DNA of 64,000 nucleotides from Phycisphaerae bacterium (GTDB taxonomy: Bacteria > Planctomycetota > Phycisphaerae > Sedimentisphaerales > Anaerobacaceae). The stretch is from the NCBI GenBank assembly GCA_028714255.1, contig JAQTMR010000003.1, positions 112,111-176,110 on the forward strand. Direction: 5' to 3'. The notes beneath the pieces are model-generated. The model saw only the letters and a program-made list of their open reading frames with translations, had not been told where the DNA came from and did no database searches. The stretch's first letter is position 1, and every line of letters begins with the position of its first letter. This document shows, piece by piece, positions 50,363 to 61,637 of this stretch. Position numbers and translations under genes: made by a program.

Positions 50363-52219
50363 ATGCGAACCAGCGCACGGACGCAAACAAAAAACAGCAA
50401 AGCTTCGCAAACAGAGCCTTTTCTTAGACGCCATAAAGCACGCTCGGATGCCCCAAAAAAACAATGGGTAGTTTTGCCTCCGCATCCTGAAGTTGACGAA
50501 CTTGCCAAATCGTTAAAAGTTTCGCCTCTCTTGGCGCAGGTCTTACTCAATCGCGGAATAACCGACGTTAGCACAGGCTCTGTTTTTCTAAGGCCGAAAC
50601 TTAACGACCTTATTAGGCCCGAACTGATGCCGGGTATCGAGCCAGCCGTCAGCAGAATCAGGCAGGCTGTTAAAAACCGGGAAAAAATTACTATTTATGG
50701 CGACTATGATGTAGATGGCATCACCGGCGCAGCGATTCTCTGGCAGCTTCTGATGCTGCTCGGCGCCGATGTAAGTTACTACGTCCCTCACCGTATCGAC
50801 GAAGGCTATGGCCTGAACGAAGAAGCCGTCCAATCGCTCGCTCAAGCCGGCACAAAGCTTTTAATTACTGTCGATTGCGGTGTCACCGCGGTCGAATCCG
50901 CCAAACTCGCCGGGCAACTGGGCCTCGACCTGATAATAACAGACCACCATGCCCCCGGCCCGCAATTGCCGCAAGCTGCCGCCGTTGTCCACCCCGCGCT
51001 GGACAAATCCTACCCCAATCAGGACTCGTCCGGCTCGATGGTCGCCTACAAACTTGCATGGGCAATCGCCAACGAATTCACCGCCTCCGGCCGGTTCGCC
51101 TCGCAAAATCGAACCAGCGGAGGAAAACTCGAACCGAAACTGCGAGAATTTATGCTAAACGCAACTTCGCTGGCGGCTATGGGGACAATCGCCGACGTCG
51201 TGGACCTGCGGGGCGAAAACAGAATTTTAACAAGCTACGGACTCAAATCCCTCTCGCAGTGCAAACTCGCCGGCGTTCAGGCCCTAATCGAATCAGCGGG
51301 CCTGACGGGGCAGGGACTCGATAGTTTCCGCATCGGCTTCCTGCTGGCCCCGATGCTCAACGCCGCTGGGCGAATGGGACACGCGCGATTGGCCGTGGAG
51401 CTTTTAATAAACGATAATCCCGTTCGCTCCGCGGAAATAGCTCAATACCTCAAAGAGCAAAACGTCCAGCGTCGCCAATGCGAACGAAAAATACTCGAGC
51501 AGGCACGCGAAAAAATAGCCAGGCAGGGCCTCGACCACCCCGACCGGGCAAGCTTTGTCCTCGCAGGTCACTCCTGGCACACCGGCGTAATAGGAATAGT
51601 AGCATCGAGAATTGTTGACCTTTATAATCGCCCGACGATTATGATTAATGCCGCAGTCTCCGAAAACAATATCGCACAGGGTTCCGCCCGTTCGATAGAC
51701 GGCTTTTGTCTGCTAAGCGCAATAAAGGCCTGCTCGCAGCATTTAGTTACTTTCGGCGGCCACAAAATGGCGGCAGGCCTGACAATCGAAACCGAAAAAA
51801 TAGACCAGTTCGCAGCCGACTTCGAGGCCTACGCCCAAAAGCATCTGGATAAAAACGACTCCGTCGCAAAACTTAATATCGACGCAATGGTTCCCCTAAG
51901 CGAAATCAGAAGGGAAGCTGTTACCGAGCTTGCAATGCTAAGTCCCTACGGCCGGGGAAATCCCAGTCCGCTCTTCGCAACGAAAGGCGTCCGTCTCGCT
52001 TCCCCGCCGAAAGCCTGCGGCGCAAAGGGTAACCACTTGCAGCTTGTAATAACTGATAACACAAATACGATTCGCTGTATCGCTTTCGGAATGGGAAACC
52101 TGGAAAAAAAATTACTCGAACACGACTTCTTCGATGTCGCCTATCAGCCGCAACTCAATAACTATAACGGCTCATGCACCGCCGAGCTTATCCTGACCGA
52201 CATCCGCTTTGGCGATTAG
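50363..52219 (+). CDS. recJ: Single-stranded-DNA-specific exonuclease RecJ
   Basis: 618 residues. The DHH phosphoesterase motifs are ITIYGDYDVDGITGAAIL, LLITVDCGVTA, LIITDHHAPGP and LNAAGRMGHA, followed by the DHHA1 domain (TFGGHKMAAGL) and the OB-fold C-terminus. The first 35 residues are basic, lack similarity to known RecJ and may not all be translated; the ribosome binding site for ATG 50363 is weak. It works in recombination and mismatch repair. It ends in convergent overlap (4 bp) with the transglutaminase-like gene. Confidence 0.95.
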   Translation: MRTSARTQTKNSKASQTEPFLRRHKARSDAPKKQWVVLPPHPEVDELAKSLKVSPLLAQVLLNRGITDVSTGSVFLRPKLNDLIRPELMPGIEPAVSRIRQAVKNREKITIYGDYDVDGITGAAILWQLLMLLGADVSYYVPHRIDEGYGLNEEAVQSLAQAGTKLLITVDCGVTAVESAKLAGQLGLDLIITDHHAPGPQLPQAAAVVHPALDKSYPNQDSSGSMVAYKLAWAIANEFTASGRFASQNRTSGGKLEPKLREFMLNATSLAAMGTIADVVDLRGENRILTSYGLKSLSQCKLAGVQALIESAGLTGQGLDSFRIGFLLAPMLNAAGRMGHARLAVELLINDNPVRSAEIAQYLKEQNVQRRQCERKILEQAREKIARQGLDHPDRASFVLAGHSWHTGVIGIVASRIVDLYNRPTIMINAAVSENNIAQGSARSIDGFCLLSAIKACSQHLVTFGGHKMAAGLTIETEKIDQFAADFEAYAQKHLDKNDSVAKLNIDAMVPLSEIRREAVTELAMLSPYGRGNPSPLFATKGVRLASPPKACGAKGNHLQLVITDNTNTIRCIAFGMGNLEKKLLEHDFFDVAYQPQLNNYNGSCTAELILTDIRFGD

Positions 52220-53694
52220 GGCCTTGCCCTGTGGACTATCACTTTGTCGATTTTGAACTGGCCGAGGGTAGTTACCAAATTGAAAAAGTCCATCGGCTCA
52301 CCGTTGCCCACAGCCAGAGCGATGTGACCTGCGTCAAATCCTTTCGGAGCTCTCGTCGCATCGAGCCCAACCCACTTGTCTCCCACGTATGCCTCCACCC
52401 ACATATGTCCGCCAAAAACATCTTCCGCCCCTGCGAATTTCTCCACATAAACAAGTCCCGAAACCACCCTCGCCGGTATCCCCACCGCACGACACATCGA
52501 CGCCGTCAATACCGCGAACTCGCTGCAGTCCCCGACCTTGCTGGCCGCAACCTCTGCCGCCGACGCATAACCAATCGACAGGCTTCTGTCCTTGATGTAT
52601 TCGGACACAAACGATTCGATTTTTTTGACCGCTTCAGCCGCATCGCCCGTGTCACCAACCGCACGCTTGGCAAGCTCGATTATCTCATTGTTGTCACTCT
52701 GCAAAAATCTTGTGGGCTTCATCGCATCCAAAATTTCGCTGTCGGCGCCTTTGTAAGGAAATTTCGCGCCTTTCGGTGCAGCAACTGGCCTGACGGTTAT
52801 GATTGCTCCGCCTGTCCTTAACTGCCGGACTCGCTGGTTGTCGCCGGATGGTATCTTTAAACTCATTTCCCGGTCGATTAGACTGATATGATAGACAACT
52901 GAACCTGCCGAGGTAATATTGCGCAAAGGCTCCGGACTGGCTACAAACATCTTATCTACCATTTCCAGTACATCATTTTCCGAGAGCGCAACTTCCCTGT
53001 CGCAGGCAATCATCTCGATTTGCATCCCCATCGCCGGCATAATGCTTTTCTGAACATTAAGGTCTTTATCAACATAACAGATGCTGACAATCTCGCCGGC
53101 CCCCGGTATCTTGTTAGTGGACCTGACCTCTGTCAAGGCCGTGACACGTCCCATCAAGTCAACATTTCGTTTAGGCCCAACGTGTATTTCGGTTTCAATG
53201 GCCTGTAAATTCGCCGGACTGAATACACTTGCGCTGTACTCCAGTCCTTCTTTAAGGCCCCGCTTTTGCTGCAGCAGGCGCAGGCCCTCCGCCATCACCG
53301 CACTCTTCGGCCATTCGAACGTCATCTTTTGCGGAGTCCCCGCCGAGGTAACCGTTACATTCGCCATCCCTTTTTCATCCAACGCCCCCGAGACATTCAT
53401 CGTCATAAGGCTGGTATCCTGCACTGCCTCGAAACCAATCGGCTTGCCGTCGGTTGTCTCGATGCAGGTTTCCGTTGTGTTTACCACCATCACAATATCG
53501 GCCCGGCTCATCTCCATACTCACTTTTTCGGTGGTGGTTACTTTACCATCGGCAACAACTCGGCTTCGTTCCGCATGGCCGACCTTCTTGCCGTCCACAA
53601 ACACAGCATAATATTCTGTCTCTTCCGAGCCTGCCCAGCCAACCACTGCCGCCGCCAAAAATAAGCAAATAACAAAAATATGTCGAATTCTCAT
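52216..53694 (-). CDS. Secreted transglutaminase-like protein
   Basis: 492 residues. A signal peptide (MRIRHIFVICLFLAAAVV, ending GWAG) is followed by a 300-residue beta-rich N-terminal region. The C-terminal transglutaminase-like domain has Cys in KVGDCSEFAVL, His in FGGHMWVEAYV and Asp in WVGLDATRAP. Such proteins act as periplasmic cysteine proteases or amidases rather than true cross-linkers. It lies 130 bp before the divergent murE. Confidence 0.9.
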   Translation of the reverse strand: MRIRHIFVICLFLAAAVVGWAGSEETEYYAVFVDGKKVGHAERSRVVADGKVTTTEKVSMEMSRADIVMVVNTTETCIETTDGKPIGFEAVQDTSLMTMNVSGALDEKGMANVTVTSAGTPQKMTFEWPKSAVMAEGLRLLQQKRGLKEGLEYSASVFSPANLQAIETEIHVGPKRNVDLMGRVTALTEVRSTNKIPGAGEIVSICYVDKDLNVQKSIMPAMGMQIEMIACDREVALSENDVLEMVDKMFVASPEPLRNITSAGSVVYHISLIDREMSLKIPSGDNQRVRQLRTGGAIITVRPVAAPKGAKFPYKGADSEILDAMKPTRFLQSDNNEIIELAKRAVGDTGDAAEAVKKIESFVSEYIKDRSLSIGYASAAEVAASKVGDCSEFAVLTASMCRAVGIPARVVSGLVYVEKFAGAEDVFGGHMWVEAYVGDKWVGLDATRAPKGFDAGHIALAVGNGEPMDFFNLVTTLGQFKIDKVIVHRARP

Positions 53695-53827
53695 AATTCA
53701 GTCCCCTTTCGCTTTCTTACGAGTTGCAAAAACGCTTCTGCTGATTATAAATATAAAGCCTCGAATTTTCATCGCAATTCTTTCCCTGTCAGTTAAAATA
53801 TATCCAAATCGCTTGTAATATAACATT

Positions 53828-55306
53828 ATGAACTTAGATGAACTGATAAAACTCGTTTCTTCCGATAACGCGCCGCATATTCGCGTTGACTCGCGATTGG
53901 TCAAACCCGGCGACATCTTCGTTGCCGTCGAAGGAGCAGTATGCGACGGCCACGACTTTATTGACCAGGCCGTCGATAACGGCGCTAAATATGTTGTTTG
54001 TCAAAACAAAGGGCAATGGACGAGCGACGAGCCACGCCTGCCCCGAGCGAAGTCGAGGGGAGCGACAAGCCGCGAAGTTATCTTCGTTGACGATTCCTCG
54101 AAGGCAGCCGCAATTCTCGCTCAGGCAAGCAGGGGCAATCCCGCCTCGCAACTGACCAACCTCGCCGTCACCGGAACCAACGGCAAAACCACCGTCGCTT
54201 TTCTCGTCCGCTCCTGCATACAAAACGCAGGCAAAAAATGCGGCCTTATCGGCACAATTATTTACGACACCGGCGCAGAAACCTTCGAGGCGCCCCTGAC
54301 AACGCCCGATTGCCTGACCATCGCCCAAAGACAATCGCAAATGCTAAAAGCCGGCGCAAAATATATGGTCATCGAAGCCAGCAGTCACGCCCTCGCTCAA
54401 AATCGACTCGCCGCTATCGATTTCAAGGCCGCCGCATTTACCAACCTTACCGGCGACCACCTCGATTACCACAAAACCAAAGAGCAATATCTCGCCGCCA
54501 AAACAAAACTTTTTACCGCTCTTTCACCAGACTCGGTCGCTATCCTGAATAAGCAATCTCCAGAATCACGATTTATAGCCGAACACACCAAAGCAAAAAT
54601 TCTTTGGTACGCCATCGACGAACCAGCCGACATTACCGCCCGCATCGAATCGATGGACGTAAATGAAACTGTTTTTACATTACAATACGCTGGACAATCC
54701 TCTATCGTAAAGACTCCTCTGCTCGGCCTGCACAATGTCAGTAACCACCTTGCCGCGGCTGGATTATGTCTCGCAGAGGGATTTGATTTGGAAACAGTAT
54801 CAAAGGGACTATCCGCACTTCGAACAGTCTCTGGCCGCTTGGAGAAAGTCTGTTGGGCCGGCAACTTTGCCGTTCTTATCGATTACGCCCATACCGACGA
54901 CGCATTGAAAAACGTCCTCTCGACATTAAAGCCCCTGTGCAAAGGCAAATTGCGGGTCGCCTTAGGCTGCGGCGGGGACAGGGACAGAACCAAACGTCCG
55001 CGGATGGCAAAAATCGCAGAACAATTAGCCGACTTCGTAATCGTTACCAGCGACAATCCCCGGACCGAAAACCCGCAGACAATCATAGATGAAATCGTCG
55101 CAGGCTTCCAAAATCCACGCTCACCCAAAATTACTGTAGAACAAGACAGGAAAAAAGCCATCGAACTTGCCATAGCATCAGCAGAAAAGAATGATATTAT
55201 CCTAATCGCAGGCAAGGGCCATGAAGATTACCAAATCATCGGCAAACAAAAATTCGACTTCAGCGATAAAAAAATCGCCCAGGAATACCTCACAAAAAGA
55301 AAATGA
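53828..55306 (+). CDS. murE: UDP-MurNAc-tripeptide ligase
   Basis: 492 residues. It adds the third amino acid (diaminopimelate or lysine) to UDP-MurNAc-dipeptide. The ATP-binding loop is VTGTNGKTTVAFLV; the carbamylated-Lys and substrate region is YMVIEASSHALAQNR, with NLTGDHLDYH. SDNPRTENPQTI is the DNPR motif typical of diaminopimelate-adding enzymes. Residues about 67-87 (within WTSDEPRLPRAKSRGATSRE) are encoded by an in-frame interspersed repeat between two conserved blocks. It overlaps murF by 4 bp (ATGA). Confidence 0.95.
   Translation: MNLDELIKLVSSDNAPHIRVDSRLVKPGDIFVAVEGAVCDGHDFIDQAVDNGAKYVVCQNKGQWTSDEPRLPRAKSRGATSREVIFVDDSSKAAAILAQASRGNPASQLTNLAVTGTNGKTTVAFLVRSCIQNAGKKCGLIGTIIYDTGAETFEAPLTTPDCLTIAQRQSQMLKAGAKYMVIEASSHALAQNRLAAIDFKAAAFTNLTGDHLDYHKTKEQYLAAKTKLFTALSPDSVAILNKQSPESRFIAEHTKAKILWYAIDEPADITARIESMDVNETVFTLQYAGQSSIVKTPLLGLHNVSNHLAAAGLCLAEGFDLETVSKGLSALRTVSGRLEKVCWAGNFAVLIDYAHTDDALKNVLSTLKPLCKGKLRVALGCGGDRDRTKRPRMAKIAEQLADFVIVTSDNPRTENPQTIIDEIVAGFQNPRSPKITVEQDRKKAIELAIASAEKNDIILIAGKGHEDYQIIGKQKFDFSDKKIAQEYLTKRK
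54018..54080. repeat. Interspersed repeat inside murE
   Basis: The plus strand reads ACGAGCGACGAGCCACG, then CCCCGAGCGAAGTCGAGGGG, then AGCGACAAGCCGCGA. The middle part is the same GAGCGAAGTCGA element seen at the cmk-plsC junction, and the GAGCGACGAGCCACG phrase recurs in murF. The insertion leaves the frame open and lengthens a surface segment of the N-terminal domain. Confidence 0.7.
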
Positions 55307-56706
55307 AAAAATTCTCAATCAAAGACCTGTCTTGCATAATAAAAGCTCACGAGTCACAAGCGACGAGCCACGAGCGACGTTTCTTCACCGGCATAAGCAC
55401 CGACTCACGCACTGTAAAAAGCAGCGATTGTTTCTTCGCCATCGCCGGCGATAATTTCGACGGCCACGACTACCTGCCCGACGTTTTCGCCAAAGGCGCC
55501 GCCTGTGCCGTCGTCAGTAGGGACATTGACTCCGATAGCAATTGCCTGTTAAGGGTAAACGATACTACAAAGGCCATCGGCGACTTCGCCGCCGAATATC
55601 GCCGATTGATGAACTTCAAGGTCGTCGCAATCACAGGCTCGGTCGGCAAGACCACCGCCAGGCAAATCCTTTATCATGTCTTAAGTCAGCATTATCGTGT
55701 ATATCAATCGCCCAAAAATTTTAATAATCAAATCGGCCTGCCGGTGACCCTGCTCGGCGCCGCTCCCGACTGCCAGATTGTAATCGCCGAGCTTGGCACA
55801 AACCACCCCAGCGAAATAGCGCACCTTACTCGTATCGCCCAGCCGAACATCGCCGTGGTAACCAATGTACACCCAGCCCATTTACAAGGCTTCGGAGATG
55901 TCAGCGCAATCGCAAAGGAAAAGCTGTCCATCTCGCAGGGACTTTCGCCCGATGGCGTTTTGATAATCAATGCCGAAATACTTACCAATTACCAATCGCC
56001 AATTACCAATCACCATATTATAACCTTCGGCAAATCAAGCAGCTCCGACCTCCACGCCGAAAACATCTCCTTCGACGGCATCGGCAGTAAATTCTCTATC
56101 AATGCCGCGGAGATTCACCTGCCTCTGCTCGGCCCCGGCAACATCGAAAACGCACTCGCCGCCTGGGCCGTTTGCAGCCAACTTGGCGTAACTATCCGTG
56201 ATTTTGCACAGGCAGTAACGACTTTATCGGCCGTTTCCATGCGGGCTGAATTATTGCAGATTGGAAAACTGACCGTATTAAATGATTGTTATAACGCAAA
56301 CCCCGCCTCGATGAAAAACGCCCTTGATATTCTTGCAAACCTCGCAGGCAATCGGAAAAATAGGGCGGCCTGCCCCGGCGAAGCGCAGCGAAGACGGGTT
56401 TTCATCTGCGGCGATATGGCCGAGCTGGGACAGCAAACTCAATCCCTGCACACTGAGCTGGGGGCCGCAGTTGCGCAGGCAAAAGTTCAGTTATTATTAA
56501 CCGTCGGCGACTTCGCGAAAATCGTCGCGCAGGCCGCGAAAAATACCGCAAAATACGATTTACAAACAAAATCTTTTGCCGATACCCTTTCAGCTTGCAA
56601 TAGTCTCACAAAATTCATAAAAGATTACGATATAGTATTAGTTAAAGGCTCCAGAATAAACAAACTGGAATTAGCCGTTGAAAAACTAAAAGAGCTTTTT
56701 ACGTAA
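55303..56706 (+). CDS. murF: UDP-MurNAc-tripeptide D-alanyl-D-alanine ligase
   Basis: 467 residues. It adds D-Ala-D-Ala to give UDP-MurNAc-pentapeptide. The ATP loop is AITGSVGKTTARQIL; FTGISTDSRTV, QSPKNFNNQIGLPV, ELGTNHPSEIAHL and NDCYNANPASM are family motifs, and GDMAELG is the C-terminal signature. Three places carry repeat-derived extra residues: about 11-24 (HESQATSHERR), 226-240 (TNYQSPITNHH) and 351-365 (KNRAACPGEAQRRR). All lie between conserved blocks. murF starts inside the end of murE and mraY follows after 70 bp. Confidence 0.95.
   Translation: MKKFSIKDLSCIIKAHESQATSHERRFFTGISTDSRTVKSSDCFFAIAGDNFDGHDYLPDVFAKGAACAVVSRDIDSDSNCLLRVNDTTKAIGDFAAEYRRLMNFKVVAITGSVGKTTARQILYHVLSQHYRVYQSPKNFNNQIGLPVTLLGAAPDCQIVIAELGTNHPSEIAHLTRIAQPNIAVVTNVHPAHLQGFGDVSAIAKEKLSISQGLSPDGVLIINAEILTNYQSPITNHHIITFGKSSSSDLHAENISFDGIGSKFSINAAEIHLPLLGPGNIENALAAWAVCSQLGVTIRDFAQAVTTLSAVSMRAELLQIGKLTVLNDCYNANPASMKNALDILANLAGNRKNRAACPGEAQRRRVFICGDMAELGQQTQSLHTELGAAVAQAKVQLLLTVGDFAKIVAQAAKNTAKYDLQTKSFADTLSACNSLTKFIKDYDIVLVKGSRINKLELAVEKLKELFT
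55340..55384. repeat. Interspersed repeat inside murF, site 1
   Basis: ACGAGTCACAAGCGACGAG and CCACGAGCGACG share the GAGCGACGAGCCACG phrase of the murE insertion. It is translated in frame just before the conserved FTGISTDSRTV block. Confidence 0.65.
55979..56022. repeat. Interspersed repeat inside murF, site 2
   Basis: TTACCAATTACCAATCGCC followed by AATTACCAATCACC is the TTACCAATTACCAATCACC phrase also found (inverted) at the cmk-plsC junction. In frame it adds a short Asn/Thr/Pro stretch to the central domain. Confidence 0.65.
56353..56402. repeat. Interspersed repeat inside murF, site 3
   Basis: GCCTGCCCCGGCGAAGCGC followed by AGCGAAGACGGG sits between the conserved DILANLAGN and VFICGDMAELG segments. 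In frame it adds about a dozen residues rich in Arg and Ala. Confidence 0.55.
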
Positions 56707-56776
56707 CTCGATGCAGGATGCTGTTTAAGTCCGGCCTAAATGGCCGGCCAGGCAAACATCGAGTATCGAGACATAT

Positions 56777-57916
56777 ATGATATATCATTTGCTATGGCAT
56801 TTTCGCGATGTCCTCACGCATAAATTGGGCTTTTACGCCTATCAGGATGTAATGTTCCGCTCCGTAGCGGCTGTCTTAACCAGCCTGGCCTTAGCGCTTT
56901 CACTCGGCCCTTCTGTTATTCGATTCCTGATGCGAAAAAAAATCGGTGACCGCCCGGAATTTTATCACGCCGCCCTCAATGAACTGACCAAGGAAAAAGC
57001 GAATACGCCTACGATGGGAGGCCTGATTATCATCCTCTCGACCCTCGCAACGACTCTCCTCTGGGCCAAATTGAACAACCCCTTCGTCCAAAAGGCAATC
57101 CTCCTGACGGTAATGTTCAGCGCGCTCGGCGGCGTCGATGACTGGCTGAAACTCACCGCCGACATCAAACACCGCAGCAGAGACGGACTAAAGGCATGGG
57201 AAAAACTCATCTTCCAGTTCGGCTTCGCCGTGCTGATAGCGTCATTCCTGTATAAAGACTTCGCCAATATTGACGACGGAAAACTATTTTGGATGCCGTT
57301 TTATAAACACGGCCTGCCGCTGGCAAACTGGATGTTCGTACTCATAGCGATTTTGTACATATCCGCCACCAGCAACGCCGTCAATCTGACCGATGGCATG
57401 GATGGCCTCGCCGCCGGATGCGTAGGCATGGTCAGCCTCGTCCTGATACTGCTCTGCTATGTCGCTTCCGAAACAATGACGCGAACAAACCCTGTCACCT
57501 GGTCCAGCTATCTCCTCCTGCCCGCAATCCCTCAGTCCGGCGAGCTATGCATCTTTTACTCGGCGGTTTTGGGCGCTGTGCTTGGTTTCCTCTGGTTCAA
57601 CTGTCACCCCGCCCAGACCTTTATGGGGGACGTCGGCTCCCTGCCGCTGGGTGCTGCTATGGGCTACGGAGCGCTCGTAACAAGAAATGAAGTCCTGCTC
57701 CTGATTATCGGCGGCGTATTCGTGCTCGAATTGTTCAGCGTGGTTCTTCAGGTCTGTTACTTCAAATACACCGGCGGAAAACGAATCTTTAGATGTTCCC
57801 CCATCCACCATCATTTCCATCTCATCGGCTGGTCCGAGCCGCAGGTCGTCGTGCGTTTCTGGCTCCTCGCCGCCGCCTGTGCCGCCATCGCACTGGCAAC
57901 ACTAAAAATCCGCTGA
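56777..57916 (+). CDS. mraY: Phospho-N-acetylmuramoyl-pentapeptide transferase
   Basis: 379 residues, integral membrane. It transfers phospho-MurNAc-pentapeptide to undecaprenyl phosphate, giving lipid I. Ten transmembrane helices are expected. Signature motifs are KANTPTMGGLIIIL, VNLTDGMDGLAAG and NCHPAQTFMGDVGSLPLGA, with the magnesium-binding aspartates, and HHHFHLIGWSEPQVVVRFW at the end. It completes the murE-murF-mraY run and shows that this planctomycete keeps a peptidoglycan pathway. Confidence 0.97.
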   Translation: MIYHLLWHFRDVLTHKLGFYAYQDVMFRSVAAVLTSLALALSLGPSVIRFLMRKKIGDRPEFYHAALNELTKEKANTPTMGGLIIILSTLATTLLWAKLNNPFVQKAILLTVMFSALGGVDDWLKLTADIKHRSRDGLKAWEKLIFQFGFAVLIASFLYKDFANIDDGKLFWMPFYKHGLPLANWMFVLIAILYISATSNAVNLTDGMDGLAAGCVGMVSLVLILLCYVASETMTRTNPVTWSSYLLLPAIPQSGELCIFYSAVLGAVLGFLWFNCHPAQTFMGDVGSLPLGAAMGYGALVTRNEVLLLIIGGVFVLELFSVVLQVCYFKYTGGKRIFRCSPIHHHFHLIGWSEPQVVVRFWLLAAACAAIALATLKIR

Positions 57917-57951
57917 CGACTAAACACCAGACAGAAAAAAGAATCTCAATC

Positions 57952-58242
57952 TTATTCTTCAGAACCGTCTTGGATGTGGATGCGAACGTTTTCCCTGTAA
58001 TTGGTCGAATCATCGGAAGTCATTTTGTCCAGCCGTCTTTGCGCCAGAAAGATTTTAACAGCAGTCCCCACGCAGCCGGCGCCGAAGATAAAAAATACCG
58101 CCGCCGCAAGCATCGCAAAAAGTGCAGGAAGCGCCAGAATCAAAACCCCGAATCCTACCAGTAGCAGCCCAACCGTAAAAATCCCCTTTGCGATACCCTT
58201 CGATGCCTGTGAAACTGCATTTGTATAAAATCGAAAATTCAT
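57952..58242 (-). CDS. Small membrane protein of unknown function
   Basis: 96 residues with two predicted transmembrane helices (about residues 20-39, GIFTVGLLLVGFGVLILA, and 42-62), then a basic and polar tail ending IHIQDGSEE. No family recognised. It lies convergent with mraY, 35 bp away, and 109 bp after the groEL end on the same strand. Confidence 0.7.
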   Translation of the reverse strand: MNFRFYTNAVSQASKGIAKGIFTVGLLLVGFGVLILALPALFAMLAAAVFFIFGAGCVGTAVKIFLAQRRLDKMTSDDSTNYRENVRIHIQDGSEE

Positions 58243-58345
58243 ATTTCTGCCACAGAGGTCACAGAGAAATAAAAGAATATGATACTCTCATTCCCGTTAG
58301 GAATCTATTTTTATTATCTCTGTGCCCTCTGTGTTCTCTGTGGCT
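58243..58345. repeat. CACAGAG phrase repeats after groEL
   Basis: GCCACAGAGGTCACAGAGA (about 58250-58268) and CTCTGTGTTCTCTGTGGC (about 58327-58344) form an imperfect inverted pair around 58 bases. A related CTCTGTGTCCTCTGTGGC lies at about 60037-60054. They lie after, and between, the groE genes and may act as mRNA-end structures. Confidence 0.5.
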
Positions 58346-58351
58346 TTTCTT

Positions 58352-60022
<1,671 letters not shown>

Positions 60023-60058
60023 TTTTTTATTTATTTACTCTGTGTCCTCTGTGGCTAA

Positions 60059-60349
60059 TTATTTTTCAATCACCGCCATTATGTCCGACTCGCTCATAAT
60101 CAGATACTCTTTGCCGTCCACCTTTATTTCGCTGCCGGCATAGCTTGTAAAGAGCACCATATCTCCCTTTTTAACCTCTAATTTCCGCACCGTACCGTCA
60201 TCTAACGTCTTTCCCTCGCCGACGCTTATAACTTTGCCTCTTTGCGGCTTTTCTTTTGCGGTATCAGGCAGAACTATCCCGCCTGCTGTCTTGGTCTCTG
60301 CCTCTAAACGCTCTACAAGCACCTTATCTGCTAATGGCCGAATCTTCAT
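60059..60349 (-). CDS. groES: Co-chaperonin GroES
   Basis: 96 residues, the normal length. It begins [18 protein letters not shown], and [18 protein letters not shown] is the mobile loop that binds GroEL. ATG 60349 is supported by AAGGAG upstream; the frame extends further but not with family similarity. It forms the groES-groL operon. Confidence 0.97.
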   Translation of the reverse strand: MKIRPLADKVLVERLEAETKTAGGIVLPDTAKEKPQRGKVISVGEGKTLDDGTVRKLEVKKGDMVLFTSYAGSEIKVDGKEYLIMSESDIMAVIEK

Positions 60350-60423
60350 TGTGACCTTACTCCTTTCAAAAAATCTCTGAATTTCGCCCCGGAACACTAT
60401 AAGAGGGGGGCTGTAATATACAC

Positions 60424-60834
60424 TTAATCCGCGAAAATACTACTACTATATTTCTTTATGAATAACCTGTTAAGCTGTTCCCGCAGGATACTCATATCCA
60501 CAGGCTTGTCAATAACGCTGAAAACATCCAGCCCAAGTGCTTTACTAAGCACAGTTTGGCAGGATTCGCTCGAAAGCAATATGCAGGGCTGCATAGGGTA
60601 ATCTATTCGGATAACTTTTATCGTCGATAACCCGCCCGCTTTGCAGTCCATATCAACGATTGTCGTGTGTATCCTCTTACGCTTAATGATGTTAACGAAT
60701 TCGCCGGCGTTTTCCGCCACTAACAGATTTACGCCCCTTGGCTGAAATATTCGATGTAAAGCCTGTGGCCAACACCAGTTAGCGCCGCTGGCTAAAACGT
60801 TCACCTCATCAAGTTTTGGCTCATTCAAAACCAT
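60424..60834 (-). CDS. Response regulator receiver-like protein
   Basis: 136 residues. The second half has the receiver-domain pattern: [12 protein letters not shown] (the phospho-acceptor Asp position), CILLSSES (conserved Ser/Thr) and [17 protein letters not shown] (conserved Lys-Pro). The N-terminal acidic pocket is poorly conserved. There is no output domain. It lies 74 bp before groES on minus and may be a stand-alone signalling adaptor; no histidine kinase is nearby. Confidence 0.75.
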   Translation of the reverse strand: MVLNEPKLDEVNVLASGANWCWPQALHRIFQPRGVNLLVAENAGEFVNIIKRKRIHTTIVDMDCKAGGLSTIKVIRIDYPMQPCILLSSESCQTVLSKALGLDVFSVIDKPVDMSILREQLNRLFIKKYSSSIFAD

Positions 60835-61637
60835 CTTTTTTTGTGCTTACGTCTTTTTTAGTTCCCTGCTGTTTTCTTTATTTACATCCAAATTTCTTCT
60901 TTGCGACTTCGTGTCTTAGTGGCTAAATGTGCAAATGTCGTGCCACACCCCCCGCCCCACGCCCCAATTTACATAACTTTTTATTTGTATTAGGGTTACA
61001 TCGAAATGTATTGTTCTGTCCCCATCTGCCAAAACCAACTACTCTGCCAATTCGACAGAAAAATCGGCTCGGCAGGGGCGAAATAACACACATTTTCGCG
61101 GGGATTGAGGTGTTAAAATGGGGATTTGGGTGAAAATGGGATAGCATCAATCCGCCTTCGCCAAGGCTTCGGGCGCGATGAAACGCGCAAGTTGGGGCTG
61201 CGAAACGTGGCAAAACTTACGGAAACTTACAATAATTTGCCAAAACTTGCAGGAAATATTACAAAAGTGATACCAAACTTATACCAATTTTGCACCCCCC
61301 CTGCGCATTTGATTGAAATTTGATTAGCCACGGATGAACACGGATTTACACGGATTTTTTTAGACAGGATGACAAGATTTTTTTGGCCACGAAGACAGCA
61401 AGACACGAAGAAGAATTTTAGTCAGCTATGTGTACTCGGCGGTGATTTTTCTCGATGCGAGCACCTGCGAAAACCAGCCACCTTCGTCCACGATGGCTTA
61501 GCCATCACAGCTTTGCTCTGAACTGACTAAAAAGTACTGGTTATCTCTATATTGATAGGATTTACACTGATTTTTAAGGATTGAGGTTTTTTTAGAATGT
61601 GGGTAAAATGGGATGGAATAAATTTGTAGGGAGAAAT
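60835..61637. other. Intergenic region rich in phrase repeats before the Mod gene
   Basis: About 800 bp with no supported gene. Near 60903 it has GCGACTTCGTGTCTTAGTGG, near 61325 GCCACGGATGAACACGGATT then TACACGGATT, and near 61384 GCCACGAAGACAGCAAGACA. Such phrases recur between genes of many uncultured bacteria. Short frames here lack ribosome binding sites. A region near 61140-61180 has small GC-rich inverted elements. Confidence 0.45.

Noticed and set aside
60350..60423. CIRCE heat-shock operator before groES
   Set aside because: The TTAGCACTC-N9-GAGTGCTAA inverted repeat is absent from this stretch on both strands.
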